Shown in pieces: positions 1-8,943 of a DNA stretch of 64,000 bases. The DNA is taken from assembly GCA_031415055.1 (NCBI GenBank), contig JANOQZ010000006.1:1-64000 (forward strand). The letters are read 5' to 3'. The notes beneath the pieces were generated by a model. That model did no database searches and was not told the origin of the DNA. It saw only the letters and a program-made list of their open reading frames with translations. The stretch's first letter is position 1, and every line of letters begins with the position of its first letter. The DNA comes from JANMOK01 sp031415055 (GTDB taxonomy: Bacteria > Pseudomonadota > Alphaproteobacteria > Rhodobacterales > Rhodobacteraceae). The position numbers and the translations under genes were made by a program.

Positions 1-726
1 ATGGGCGCGGGCGGCCCGCCGCATGCACAACTGCGCCGTCTGCGCGACCTGTTCCCCATTTCCTGCCACGGCGTTGGCCTGTCCATCGGCGGCGAATTGC
101 CGCTGGACCTCGATCATCTCGCCCGCCTCAAAACCCTGATCAGCTGGCTGCAACCGGCGCAGTTTTCCGAACATCTTGCCTGGTCTACCCACGAAGCGGG
201 CTACCTGAACGACCTGCTTCCGGTTCCCTATACGGCAAAAACCTTGCGGCGTGTCGCCGATCATATCGACCAAGTGCAAACCGCCTTGGGCCGGGCCATG
301 CTGCTGGAAAATCCGTCAGCTTATCTGGCATTCAAGCAAACCACGATGTCGGAAACCGATTTCTTGCGCGAAATCGCCGCCAAAACCGGCTGTGGCCTGC
401 TGCTTGATGTCAACAACGTGCATATTTCATCGGTAAATCAACAGTTTGACGCGCTTTCTTACATCGATGCCTTCCCCTTGAATCTGATCGGCGAAATCCA
501 CCTCGGCGGCCATGTGGCGGAAACCGACGACCAAGGCGACATCCTTCTCATCGATTCCCACTCCGCTGCCGTTGCCGACCCGGTTTGGGCGCTTTATGAA
601 CAGATCATCGCCAAAATCGGCCCAAGACCAACCTTGATCGAATGGGATAACGACGTGCCGGAATGGAATATTCTAGCGCACGAGGCAAAACTGGCCGCAA
701 CAATACTTGCCGCTGTAAATGCCTGA
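1..726 (+). CDS. bufB: DUF692 / MNIO-family iron enzyme (BufB/GigB-like), 5' truncated
   Basis: Multinuclear non-heme iron-dependent oxidase family (DUF692, TIM barrel). Relatives modify cysteines of small secreted precursor peptides (bufferins), giving copper-binding products. Likely metal ligands and active-site residues are visible: H23, E57-H58, E103-N104, D136/N138-N139, E165/H167, D185/H187 and E214/D216. The family is usually about 280 residues; here about 40 N-terminal residues are missing, so the ATG at the first base is probably internal and the gene begins before the window. The stop overlaps the start of the DUF2063 gene by 8 bases, as in bufferin/gig operons, so co-translation with the partner is likely. 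The precursor-peptide gene should lie just upstream, outside this window. Confidence 0.88.
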   Translation: MGAGGPPHAQLRRLRDLFPISCHGVGLSIGGELPLDLDHLARLKTLISWLQPAQFSEHLAWSTHEAGYLNDLLPVPYTAKTLRRVADHIDQVQTALGRAMLLENPSAYLAFKQTTMSETDFLREIAAKTGCGLLLDVNNVHISSVNQQFDALSYIDAFPLNLIGEIHLGGHVAETDDQGDILLIDSHSAAVADPVWALYEQIIAKIGPRPTLIEWDNDVPEWNILAHEAKLAATILAAVNA

Positions 727-1465
727 CCTTCTCGCTGACTTCGGCCAAGCGGTCCTTGACCCCGCAAAACCCGCTCCCGCTTACCTGTTGGGACCGCACA
801 ATCGCCCGGTTGGTAGCCGTTTCAATGTCTACCGCAACAACGTGGTGCTTGGCCTGACCAACGCACTCGCTGAATCTTTTCCGGTTATTTGCAAACTGCT
901 GGGAGAGCAAAACTTTCGCAGCCTCGCCAATATCTATGTCCGCGCGCACCCGCCGAAAACGCCGCTGATGATGTTCTATGGAACCGAATTCCCAGCCTTT
1001 CTGGGCAATTTCCAACCGCTCGCACACCTGCCCTACCTTGCCGATACCGCGCGACTTGAACAGGTGCGCCGCGAATCTTTCCATTCCGCCGATGCCACGC
1101 CCATTGCCACTGCAGCGCTGGCGAATATACCGCAGTCCGACCTTCCCAAAGCGCGGATGCTCCTTCATCCTTCGATGCGCCTGATTTCGTCGCCTTACCC
1201 CATCTTTTCAATCTGGCGTTACAATTCGACCGAGGATAAGTCGCCATTGCCAGCCCAAGGCGAGGACGTGCTAATCGCCAGGCCATTTGATCAGGTTGAA
1301 ATGCGCAAGCTACCCCCCGGAGCTATCGCTTTTCTAAACGCCCTTGCAAGGGGCGAAAACCTCGAAAAAAGCATCGAAACTGCCACAAAAACTGCGCCCG
1401 ATTTTGATCCAGTCGCGCAGCTCACTGGCCTGCTCAACGCCAACCTCATCGTCAGAATCGTTTAG
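719..1465 (+). CDS. bufC: DUF2063 protein, BufC/GigC-like MNIO partner
   Basis: 248-residue protein with the DUF2063 (HvfC/BufC) N-terminal domain in about residues 1-100; the GSRFNVYRNNV and ESFPVICKLLGE stretches are typical. In MNIO systems this partner is thought to bring the precursor peptide to the DUF692 enzyme. Early annotations called it a putative DNA-binding domain, but the context favours peptide recognition. It overlaps the upstream DUF692 gene by 8 bases and is followed 8 bases later by a DoxX gene. No signal peptide or membrane segment is seen, fitting cytoplasmic maturation before export of the peptide. Confidence 0.85.
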   Translation: MPDLLADFGQAVLDPAKPAPAYLLGPHNRPVGSRFNVYRNNVVLGLTNALAESFPVICKLLGEQNFRSLANIYVRAHPPKTPLMMFYGTEFPAFLGNFQPLAHLPYLADTARLEQVRRESFHSADATPIATAALANIPQSDLPKARMLLHPSMRLISSPYPIFSIWRYNSTEDKSPLPAQGEDVLIARPFDQVEMRKLPPGAIAFLNALARGENLEKSIETATKTAPDFDPVAQLTGLLNANLIVRIV

Positions 1466-1473
1466 GAACCGTT

Positions 1474-2010
1474 ATGCGAAACCTCTACAACACAGTTTTC
1501 GGACTGATAGTCCCGCGCACCGAAGATTGGATCATCCCCACACTCGCGCGCTTCACCTTTGCCGCGACGCTGCTGTTATTCTTCTGGTATTCTGCCCTGA
1601 CCAAAATCGGCGATGGGATTTTCGGGTTCCTCAATCCAACCGCAGGCGCTTACGCTGGCGTCCTGCCTTGGCGTGCCGAGGCAGTTGGCTATGACCCCTC
1701 GCAATACACTTTCCTCGACACCGCCATCGTACTGCTTGGCATGTGGACCGAATTCGCCCTGCCTTTGCTGATCATCCTTGGCCTATTCACCCGCGCCGCG
1801 TCGCTGGCGATGATCGCCTTTGTCGCCGTACTTTCACTGGTGGACATCTATGGCCACAAAGTCGAGCCCGCAACCATCGGCGCTTGGTTTGACGGCGGCG
1901 CGGGCAGCGTCATCGCCGATCAGCGGCTATTCTGGCTGTTATTGCTCACCGCTCTCGTCCTCAAAGGCGGCGGGCCGTTGTCGTTGGACCGCATTTTCGG
2001 GGTAAAATAG
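1474..2010 (+). CDS. DoxX family membrane protein of the bufferin operon
   Basis: 178-residue integral membrane protein with about four helices (near residues 25-45, 80-105, 108-125, 150-170), DoxX family. DoxX proteins commonly close gig/bufferin operons (GigD position in Caulobacter), where their exact role is unknown; redox or metal stress at the membrane is often suggested. It follows the DUF2063 gene by 8 bases and is clearly co-transcribed. After it the strand changes: the next gene is convergent. Confidence 0.85.
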   Translation: MRNLYNTVFGLIVPRTEDWIIPTLARFTFAATLLLFFWYSALTKIGDGIFGFLNPTAGAYAGVLPWRAEAVGYDPSQYTFLDTAIVLLGMWTEFALPLLIILGLFTRAASLAMIAFVAVLSLVDIYGHKVEPATIGAWFDGGAGSVIADQRLFWLLLLTALVLKGGGPLSLDRIFGVK

Positions 2011-2026
2011 CCTCATTTGGCCCCCC

Positions 2027-3001
2027 TCACCCCAACCAAACCTCCGCCACACCCACCGCAGCGACCAGCAAAAATACCGTCTCCGCCGCGATGACGCCGA
2101 CATGCCTCGGCCCCAATTCAAACAATGCCTGCAAAGAGGTTTTCAGCCCCAAAGCCGCAATCGCCGTCACCAGCAGCCAGCGCGATACTTGCGCGGCGAA
2201 CTCCTGCACCACAACCGGCACCACGCCAAGTGAATTCACCGCCAGCAGCACCATGAAGGCGACCAGAAACCACGGCAGCCGCACCTGCCCGGACCCCTGA
2301 CCCCGACCCAACAGGATCACCGCCAGCAACACAACCGGCAGCAATGCCACCCGCTCCAGCTTGACCAATATCGCCACATCGCCCGCGCTTTCGCTGACCG
2401 AATAGCCCGCCCCCGCCACCTGGGCCACATCGTGGATCGTCGCCCCGATCAGGAACCCGATCTTCGCCTCACCCATCCCCAGCCAGGCGAACAGGATCGG
2501 ATAGAGGATCATCGCCAAAGTTGACAGCGCCGTCACCGCCACCACGGTAAACACCGTATCGCGCTCCAGCTCGTCGCGCTTGGGCAGCACCGAGGCAATC
2601 GCCAGCGCCGCCGAGGCCCCGCAAATCGCCACTGCCCCGCCGGTCAGCAAGCCAAAGCGCCAGCGACGGCCCAGTAACGGCGCGACCAAAATCCCGAACC
2701 CGATGGTGGCCACGACCATCGCAACAATCGCCACCAAGGGCCGCCAGCCCAGCGCCGCCAGATCGCCCACCGACATCCGCAAGGCCAGCAAGGCGACCCC
2801 AGCCTGCAGCAACCCCTTGGAAGTAAACGAAATCCCCGGCTCCAGCCGCGTATCTTCAGCCAAGAAATGAAACGCCAGCCCGATCAGCAGCGCGAACAAC
2901 ATCACCGGCGCGCCGTAATGCTCCGACAAAAACGTCGCACAGGCCGCAACCACCAGCGCCAAAGCCACCCCGCGCCAGCGCGTGGCCAGAAATTCCCTCA
3001 C
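2027..3001 (-). CDS. YeiH family putative sulfate exporter (UPF0324)
   Basis: 324-residue polytopic membrane protein of the YeiH/UPF0324 family, with around ten hydrophobic segments and conserved family stretches LQAGVALLALRMS (residues 64-76) and GATIHDVAQVAGAG. Members are annotated as putative sulfate or sulfonate-related exporters, with little direct proof. Start is GTG, overlapping the lipA stop by 4 bases (GTGA), so the two genes are translationally coupled. The pairing with lipoyl synthase, which handles sulfur, is suggestive only. Confidence 0.8.
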   Translation of the reverse strand: MREFLATRWRGVALALVVAACATFLSEHYGAPVMLFALLIGLAFHFLAEDTRLEPGISFTSKGLLQAGVALLALRMSVGDLAALGWRPLVAIVAMVVATIGFGILVAPLLGRRWRFGLLTGGAVAICGASAALAIASVLPKRDELERDTVFTVVAVTALSTLAMILYPILFAWLGMGEAKIGFLIGATIHDVAQVAGAGYSVSESAGDVAILVKLERVALLPVVLLAVILLGRGQGSGQVRLPWFLVAFMVLLAVNSLGVVPVVVQEFAAQVSRWLLVTAIAALGLKTSLQALFELGPRHVGVIAAETVFLLVAAVGVAEVWLG

Positions 3002-3945
3002 CCGCGCTTGGCTCGCTCGGCCCGCAACCGGGCGAAATCATCGCCCGCGTGGTAGCTTGACCGGGTCAAGGGCGTCGCCGAGACCATCAGGAACCCTTTG
3101 CCCCAGGCCGCCCGCGCATAGGCGGCGAACTCGTCGGGGGTCACGAACCGCGCCACCACATGGTGCTTCGGTGTCGGCTGCAGATACTGGCCAATAGTCA
3201 GGAAATCGACATCGGCGGCCCGCATGTCGTCCATCACCTGATGCACGGCCGACTTTTCCTCGCCCAGACCGACCATCAGGCCCGACTTGGTGAACATCGA
3301 CGGATCAATCTCCTTGACCCGCTGCAATATCCGCAACGAATGGAAATACCGTGCCCCCGGCCGCACTTCACCATACAGCCCCGGCACCGTTTCGAGGTTG
3401 TGGTTGAACACATCGGGCCGCGCCGCAACCACCGCTTCCAAAGCCGAATCCGGGCATTTCAGGAAATCGGGCACCAAAACCTCGATCGTCGTGCCCGGTG
3501 CCTTCCGCCTAATCGCCCTTATCGTCTGCGCAATATGCTCGGCCCCGCCGTCTTCCAGATCGTCGCGGTCGACGGATGTGACGACAACATGCGATAACCC
3601 CAACTTCGCCACCGCCACAGCCACCCGCCCCGGCTCGAACGCATCCAGCGCATTCGGCTTGCCCGTCGCCACGTTGCAAAACGTGCATCCCCGGGTGCAG
3701 ATCTCGCCCATGATCATCATCGTCGCATGGCCCTGCGACCAGCATTCGCCGACATTAGGACAGCCCGCCTGCTCGCAGACCGTCGACAGCCGGTTCTCGC
3801 GCAGAATATCCCGCGTCCGCCGATAGCCTTCTGAGTTCGGCGCTTTCACCCGAATCCAATCGGGCTTGCGCAATATCGGCGTGTCAAGGCGATGTGCCTT
3901 TTCGGGGTGCCGCTCGGCGCGGTTGCTCAAATTTCGTTCTTCCAT
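2998..3945 (-). CDS. lipA: Lipoyl synthase
   Basis: Radical-SAM enzyme inserting two sulfurs into octanoyl groups on E2 and GcvH proteins. The auxiliary cluster cysteines (C57, C62, C68, CEQAGCPNVGEC) and the radical-SAM cluster CTRGCTFC (C83, C87, C90) are both present, as is the C-terminal RSSYHAGD motif whose serine ligates the auxiliary cluster. I chose the internal ATG at 3945, which gives 315 residues, normal for the family; the open frame continues upstream to 4029 but those 28 residues do not look like LipA. The stop overlaps the YeiH-type gene. Confidence 0.97.
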   Translation of the reverse strand: MEERNLSNRAERHPEKAHRLDTPILRKPDWIRVKAPNSEGYRRTRDILRENRLSTVCEQAGCPNVGECWSQGHATMMIMGEICTRGCTFCNVATGKPNALDAFEPGRVAVAVAKLGLSHVVVTSVDRDDLEDGGAEHIAQTIRAIRRKAPGTTIEVLVPDFLKCPDSALEAVVAARPDVFNHNLETVPGLYGEVRPGARYFHSLRILQRVKEIDPSMFTKSGLMVGLGEEKSAVHQVMDDMRAADVDFLTIGQYLQPTPKHHVVARFVTPDEFAAYARAAWGKGFLMVSATPLTRSSYHAGDDFARLRAERAKRG

Positions 3946-4055
3946 CCCCGCACCATAGCAACCCGCATTAGGCCTGTCTTCCCCGATCCGTTCAGACCAG
4001 CTTTGCGTTCCAAGCAAGTGTCGATACATTGGTCATGTTAACAGGCGGTGAAATC

Positions 4056-4952
4056 ATGGTTCGCTCACTTTTCTTGGCCGTTGTTTTGGCGTCGGCACAA
4101 AACCTTCCACATGCCGCCTTCGCACAAGACTCCGCCCTGCAATACTTTGGCTTCACCGGCGTCGCCTGCGAGATCGACGACCCGCACGATGACACGACGA
4201 AAGCCGACTATTCCGATGAAGTCGCCGCTTTCACCAATCTCAACCAAGTGTGCCTACTCGAAAACACCGACGACTTTACTGCGAAACTGGCGCGGGTTGC
4301 AAAACTCTACGACCCGCTGATTGCCGTCGAGCCCTTGTTCTTTTCCTTCTCCGAAACAGTGGGCAGCCTTCTGCCCGAACGCGCCACGCTGTGGCCGATC
4401 TACCGCGACGCCATTCGTGCGGCGCATATCGACCCCGAGCGCATCGTCTTCTACCTGGTCGACGAACCCACCTTGCGCAGCCTTCCGCTTACCAACGTCT
4501 CCATCGCCTCGCAAGAAATTCGCGCCGATTTCCCGGAAAGCCGCCTGATGATGATCGAGGCGTTTGATCAATCCAAACCAATCGAAATCATCCCGGAAAT
4601 CGATCTTTGGGGGTTTGATCATTATTTTCTGCACGATCCCGCCAAAGACCTTGGCTATATGTTTCAGCTTCAAAAGGCCGTCGCGAAACTGCAGCCGCAC
4701 CAAAAGCTCGTTCTGGTGCTGGATTCAAACTACACCGATGTGCATGAATATTACGGCCTGAAACCCGCCGATATGGGCGAAGTCGCCAAGGCTTACCTAA
4801 ACCTCGCCCAAAGCCGCAACGATGTTGCAGCGATCCTTGGTTATACTTGGGTCAGCATTGACGGCACCCACGAAAAAGGCGCACGCAACATGCCGCCCGA
4901 CGTGATCGAAACTTACCGTGAAATCGGTATAGAAATCACCCGGCCAAAGTGA
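4056..4952 (+). CDS. Secreted protein of unknown function, glycosidase-like fold suspected
   Basis: About 298 residues beginning with a clear Sec signal peptide cleaved after AFAQ. An ATG at 4035 is also in frame, but the one at 4056 puts the signal peptide at the N-terminus and has a purine-rich stretch upstream. The mature part has alternating strands and helices with aromatic and acidic motifs (YLVDEPTL, DLWGFDHYF, LVLDSNY, LGYTW) that recall (beta/alpha)8 glycoside-hydrolase-like proteins. I do not recognise the family firmly. It stands alone, divergent from lipA and convergent with aqpZ. Confidence 0.6.
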   Translation: MVRSLFLAVVLASAQNLPHAAFAQDSALQYFGFTGVACEIDDPHDDTTKADYSDEVAAFTNLNQVCLLENTDDFTAKLARVAKLYDPLIAVEPLFFSFSETVGSLLPERATLWPIYRDAIRAAHIDPERIVFYLVDEPTLRSLPLTNVSIASQEIRADFPESRLMMIEAFDQSKPIEIIPEIDLWGFDHYFLHDPAKDLGYMFQLQKAVAKLQPHQKLVLVLDSNYTDVHEYYGLKPADMGEVAKAYLNLAQSRNDVAAILGYTWVSIDGTHEKGARNMPPDVIETYREIGIEITRPK

Positions 4953-4964
4953 CCTTCGGCCGGG
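4939..4964. terminator. Hairpin between convergent genes (candidate terminator)
   Basis: Perfect 7-bp stem CCCGGCC (4939-4945) / GGCCGGG (4958-4964) with a 12-base loop, straddling the stop codon of the secreted protein gene and 12 bases before the aqpZ stop. There is no long T tract, so it may be a weak or shared terminator. Confidence 0.45.
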
Positions 4965-4976
4965 CGAATTCTCAAA

Positions 4977-5645
4977 TCACTCCACTTCCAGCATCTTGTT
5001 GCGGAACAGGAATCCGGCTGCAGCCGCACCCAAGATCGGCGCGACGATATACAGCCACAATTGGCCAATCGCCGCACCGCCGCTGAACAGTGCGGGGCCA
5101 ATCGACCGCGCCGGGTTCACCGATGCACCCGAAATCGGAATGCCAGCCAAGTGGATTGCAACCAAAGCCAGACCAATGGCCAGCCCCGCCTGCGCCCCAG
5201 CTGCTGCTTTCTGGGTCGCGCCCAGTATGACGACCACAAACAGGAACGTTGCAATCAACTCGAACAGAAACGCCGAAGTCGTGCCATAGGTGCTCCACCC
5301 GGTCACACCAAGCGACCCATCATACGCTGGGTTTCCCTTGGCGATTATCATCAGCGCAACCGCTGCCACAATCGCACCGGCAACCTGTGCCACAACATAA
5401 CCCACCAGATCACTCGCCGGCATCCGACCAGCCACGACCGCACCAACCGACACCGCCGGATTGATATGGCAGCCCGAAATCGGGCCAATGCCATAAGCCA
5501 TGCCAATCAGCGCCAAACCAAACGTCAAGGCGATACCCGTCAACCCGACACCTGTAGTGCCATCCGCACCCGCAATCACCACCGACGCACAGCCCAGAAA
5601 GACCAGCGTGAAGGTGCCGATAAACTCTGCCACTAGTTTCTTCAT
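4977..5645 (-). CDS. aqpZ: Aquaporin Z
   Basis: 222-residue MIP-family water channel of the inner membrane. Both NPA boxes are present (62-64 in GCHINPAVSVG, 177-179 in ASVNPARS), with R180 of the selectivity filter after the second box and a histidine at the expected helix-5 position (IHLAG). This combination is typical of water-selective AqpZ rather than glycerol facilitators. Start ATG at 5645. It is monocistronic; the 275-base gap upstream must hold its promoter and the 5' region of the divergent gene at 5921. Confidence 0.93.
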   Translation of the reverse strand: MKKLVAEFIGTFTLVFLGCASVVIAGADGTTGVGLTGIALTFGLALIGMAYGIGPISGCHINPAVSVGAVVAGRMPASDLVGYVVAQVAGAIVAAVALMIIAKGNPAYDGSLGVTGWSTYGTTSAFLFELIATFLFVVVILGATQKAAAGAQAGLAIGLALVAIHLAGIPISGASVNPARSIGPALFSGGAAIGQLWLYIVAPILGAAAAGFLFRNKMLEVE

Positions 5646-5920
5646 AAGTTATCCCCGTGTTTTTCAACCCTTGCGGGCAATGGGCGCGATAATGTCACAG
5701 ACTGTGGCGGCTTCTAGTGTCTTAATGCCACAGGTTGTCGCCAATTCGTTGCCGTTTCGGGCGTTCTTTTTGATGCATCGACAATTTTTCAACTTTTCGC
5801 GAGCGGGGAATATATCCACCAAGTCCAAGCGTTGACTCCGTGTGGCAGGACGAATCCAACGGCCATGGCCGCGTCCTAGTCTGCCCCGCGTCCGGGTTCT
5901 GGCCGCAAGGAGACATCAAC

Positions 5921-6277
5921 ATGAAAAATATTCTGAAAAGCACCGCTCTCGCATTCGCAGCTTTGACTGGCTCGGCAATTACTGCCGGAGCTGCCGAAAT
6001 GCTCACGGCGCCGGTCGAAATGACTCTCTATATTTTCGACAAAGACACAGGCAGCACGTCGGTCTGTTACGATGACTGCGCGGTGAAATGGCCGCCATTC
6101 CTTGGCAAAGAAGGCGATCCTATGGAGGCTGACTGGGCCTTATCCCCGCGCACTGACGGCACCATGCAATGGACTTATGATGGCAAGCCGCTCTATTTTT
6201 ATTTTGAAGACACCAAGGCTGGCGACATGACCGGCGACGGTCTTGGCGGCGTCTGGCACATCGTTATGGAAGAGTAA
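5921..6277 (+). CDS. Small secreted protein, Yx(FWY)xxD-type repeat family (COG4315)
   Basis: 118 residues with a Sec signal peptide (cleavage near TAGAAE). The mature part carries the family motifs LYIFDKD, a CYDDCAVKWPP cysteine pair and PLYFYFED followed by GDMTGDGLGGVWHIV. This is the secreted repeat family often annotated as lipoprotein with Yx(FWY)xxD motif; its function is unknown. There is no lipobox here. The strong ribosome site AAGGAG at 5907-5912 fixes the ATG at 5921 rather than the longer open frame. Confidence 0.8.
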   Translation: MKNILKSTALAFAALTGSAITAGAAEMLTAPVEMTLYIFDKDTGSTSVCYDDCAVKWPPFLGKEGDPMEADWALSPRTDGTMQWTYDGKPLYFYFEDTKAGDMTGDGLGGVWHIVMEE

Positions 6278-6289
6278 TAAGTCAACAAT

Positions 6290-6325
6290 CGCAGGCGGTT
6301 GCAACTCTCAATTCAACCGCCTGCG
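6290..6325. terminator. 12-bp stem hairpin, likely bidirectional terminator
   Basis: Perfect inverted repeat CGCAGGCGGTTG (6290-6301) / CAACCGCCTGCG (6314-6325) with a 12-base loop. It lies 12 bases after the stop of the gene at 5921 and overlaps the last codons of the convergent MFS pseudogene, so it could stop transcription from both sides. Confidence 0.6.
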
Positions 6326-7472
6326 CCTGACCGTCAGCCAAGCGTGCACGCCAATTCCCGCCAGACACAGCGGTGCAACAAAAATCGCTACGCCACCCAT
6401 GCCCCATAACCCAATCAGACTCGCCAATATCGGCGTGCCACTGGTGCTGCCCAGATTACCCAATTGCGCCAACGCCCCCGCTGCCTGTGCTCGCTCTCTT
6501 GCCAAAGCGTTGAGTTGCGGGATTGCGTTGAACGACGCACCCTGCACCAGCCCCAATGCTCCGGCTAAAACCAAAACTGCACCAACCGTCGCCACGGCGT
6601 TGCCCTGCACGACCCACAATACCAGAGCAGCCAGCAGTCCCAGTGCAAAACCGCTCTGCACCAGCGCAACTGCCGACATCACCCGCAACGCCCAAACACC
6701 CAATGTCATCGACACCACAATGCTGGTCAGTGGCATCAATGTTGCCAACATCGGCTTGAAACCGCCGGGCATCTTCGGCGGGATAAGAGTTAGCACCGCA
6801 ACATAGCAAAGTGTGTAAAACACAAACCCGACAGCCGCCGCCGAAATGTAGGGTGAGGCATAAATTGCCCGATGCCGTGCCCAAAGCCCGTCAAACACAC
6901 GCGCCCGCTTGCCAACAGCTTCTGGCGACAACAATAGCGCCAAAATTACCGCTACCACCGCCAAAAAGATCGCATGGCCAACAAATTGCGTCGGCACCCC
7001 CCCACCGCGCGGCCATTCCCGGCCCAAACCAGCCCAATATCGCAAACGATACGCCAAATATCGTGCCCCATAGCGTCATCACAAGTCCTTGGTAACGCAC
7101 CCCACCGGCCTGCGCGATCAGCACCGGTGCCGCGACGACAATCACCAGATGCGCAAATCCTTCGATCAAACGGCTGGCCAACATCACCGGCATGGGCGGC
7201 AATATCGCCTGCAACAGTGAAATGGCCGCCCCGACCCAAAGGGCGGTCACGATCACTCGCCGATAGCCTCAGCCTTGCACCAACAACCCCGCCGTGGTGC
7301 CAAACACCAACCCCGCCGCGCCTACAAGAGACACCATGAACGCGATGGCCGTATCTGCCGAATAATGTTCCGCCAAACTCGGATACAGGACAGCGACTTT
7401 GCCGAACTGCGCGGCGGCCCCAAGCCCGGCAAACCAGATGGACAGGACGATGGCGACACGGCGCCAGTTCAC
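6308..7472 (-). pseudogene. Broken MFS transporter (nonsense plus frameshift)
   Basis: Reads as one roughly 390-residue MFS permease interrupted twice. The N-terminal part (GTG at 7472, VNWRRVAIV) runs to an in-frame TGA at 7269-7271, just before GYRRVIVTAL, the usual loop after helix 2; the same frame then continues to a run of seven G on the sense strand (6997-7003 on the plus strand). One G too many there shifts the frame; with six G the protein continues WGVPTQFVGHAIFLA to the end at 6308. It follows lpd by 10 bases. Either a decaying gene or, for the homopolymer, a sequencing error; the stop codon is harder to dismiss. Confidence 0.8.
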
Positions 7473-7482
7473 GTAAACCACC

Positions 7483-8877
7483 CTAAAAATGGATCGCCCT
7501 ACCATAGGCATCCAACACGCTCTCGTGCATCATTTCGCTTAGCGTCGGATGCGGGAATACCGTCGCCATCAAATCCTCTTCCGTCGTCTCCAACTGTCGC
7601 GCCACCACATAGCCCTGGATCAGTTCGGTCACTTCCGCGCCTATCATATGCGCGCCCAACATTTCGCCGGTTTTGGCGTTGAAAATCGTCTTGATCATCC
7701 CTTCGGCCTCGCCCAGCGCAATTGCTTTGCCGTTGCCGATAAACGGGAACCGGCCCACTTTCACAGCGTAACCCTTCTCTTTCGCCTTCGCCTCGGTCAA
7801 CCCGACCGACGCCACTTGCGGCATGCAATAGGTGCAACCGGCAATGCTTTCTGGCTTGACCGCGTGCGCGTGTTTGCCCGCAATCAATTCCGCCACCATC
7901 ACCCCCTCATGGCTGGCCTTATGCGCCAGCCACGGCGCGCCAGCGATGTCACCAATCGCATAGACACCTTCAATGCCGGTGCGACAATACTCGTCCGTCA
8001 CTACATGTGTACGGTCGATCTTTACCCCCAAAGCCTCCAGCCCCAGCCCTTCAACGTTGCCAACAATGCCGACTGCCGAAATCACCGTGTCGAACTCCTG
8101 CGTTTCGACTTTGCCGCCAATTTCGATATGCGCCACCACTTTACCCGCCGAACGGTCCAGTTTTTTCACTGTCGCCTTTTCAAAAATCTTCATGCCCTGC
8201 TTCACAAACGCCTTCTTCGCAAAAGCCGAAATCTCGGCATCTTCGACCGGCAAGATCCGATCCAGCACCTCAACCACAGTCGTTTCGGCCCCCAACGTGT
8301 TGTAAAAACTGGCAAATTCGATGCCAATTGCGCCCGAGCCGATCACCAACAACTTCTTTGGCATTCGCGGCGGCACCAAAGCGTGGCGATACGACCAGAC
8401 CAAATCGCCATCCGCCTCCAGTCCCGGCAACTCCCGCGCCCGCGCCCCGGTGGCAACAATAATCGCTTTGCCAGTCAATTCATCCGAACCTTTATCGGTC
8501 TTGACCGACACCACGCCCTTGCCCGCTAGCGTCGCCACACCCATGAACACGGTGATCTTGTTCTTTTTCATCAAATGACCGATGCCGCCCGACAATTGCT
8601 TGGCAACGCCGCGCGACCGCGCCACCACGGCGGCCAAATCAAACCCGACCCCGCTCGCCGACAACCCAAACTCTTTCGCCCTATGCATCAGATGAAATAC
8701 TTCCGATGACCTAAGCAGCGCTTTGGTCGGGATACAGCCCCAATTCAGGCAAATGCCCCCCAGATTCTCGCGCTCGACAATGGCGACCTTCATCCCCAAT
8801 TGCGCCGCCCGTATCGCCGCAACATAGCCACCCGGCCCCGCACCAATCACCACCACATCGAACGTTTGCGCAGCCAT
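7483..8877 (-). CDS. lpdA: Dihydrolipoyl dehydrogenase (E3)
   Basis: 464-residue FAD flavoprotein of the pyridine nucleotide-disulfide oxidoreductase family. It has the N-terminal FAD-binding GAGPGGYVAA, the redox-active CLNWGC disulfide motif with IPTKAL, the NAD-binding GSGAIGIEFAS and the C-terminal interface motif HPTLSEMMHES with catalytic His-Glu. It reoxidises lipoamide on E2 complexes or the glycine cleavage H protein. It is not next to pdh, suc or gcv genes, so which complex it serves cannot be read here. AGGGAG precedes the ATG. The MFS pseudogene follows directly. Confidence 0.96.
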   Translation of the reverse strand: MAAQTFDVVVIGAGPGGYVAAIRAAQLGMKVAIVERENLGGICLNWGCIPTKALLRSSEVFHLMHRAKEFGLSASGVGFDLAAVVARSRGVAKQLSGGIGHLMKKNKITVFMGVATLAGKGVVSVKTDKGSDELTGKAIIVATGARARELPGLEADGDLVWSYRHALVPPRMPKKLLVIGSGAIGIEFASFYNTLGAETTVVEVLDRILPVEDAEISAFAKKAFVKQGMKIFEKATVKKLDRSAGKVVAHIEIGGKVETQEFDTVISAVGIVGNVEGLGLEALGVKIDRTHVVTDEYCRTGIEGVYAIGDIAGAPWLAHKASHEGVMVAELIAGKHAHAVKPESIAGCTYCMPQVASVGLTEAKAKEKGYAVKVGRFPFIGNGKAIALGEAEGMIKTIFNAKTGEMLGAHMIGAEVTELIQGYVVARQLETTEEDLMATVFPHPTLSEMMHESVLDAYGRAIHF

Positions 8878-8943
8878 AGCTATCTCCCTAGGTCAACTTC
8901 ACCCCGTTCTAGCCGATAGCAAAGGTTATGGGAATTGCAGCAA

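Noticed and set aside
6997..7003. Programmed frameshift in the MFS gene
   Set aside because: A G7 run alone could slip, but the separate TGA at 7269 would still block translation; decay is simpler.
7483..8877. lpd as part of a pyruvate or oxoglutarate dehydrogenase operon
   Set aside because: Neighbours are MFS and DUF924 genes; no E1 or E2 gene is in the window.
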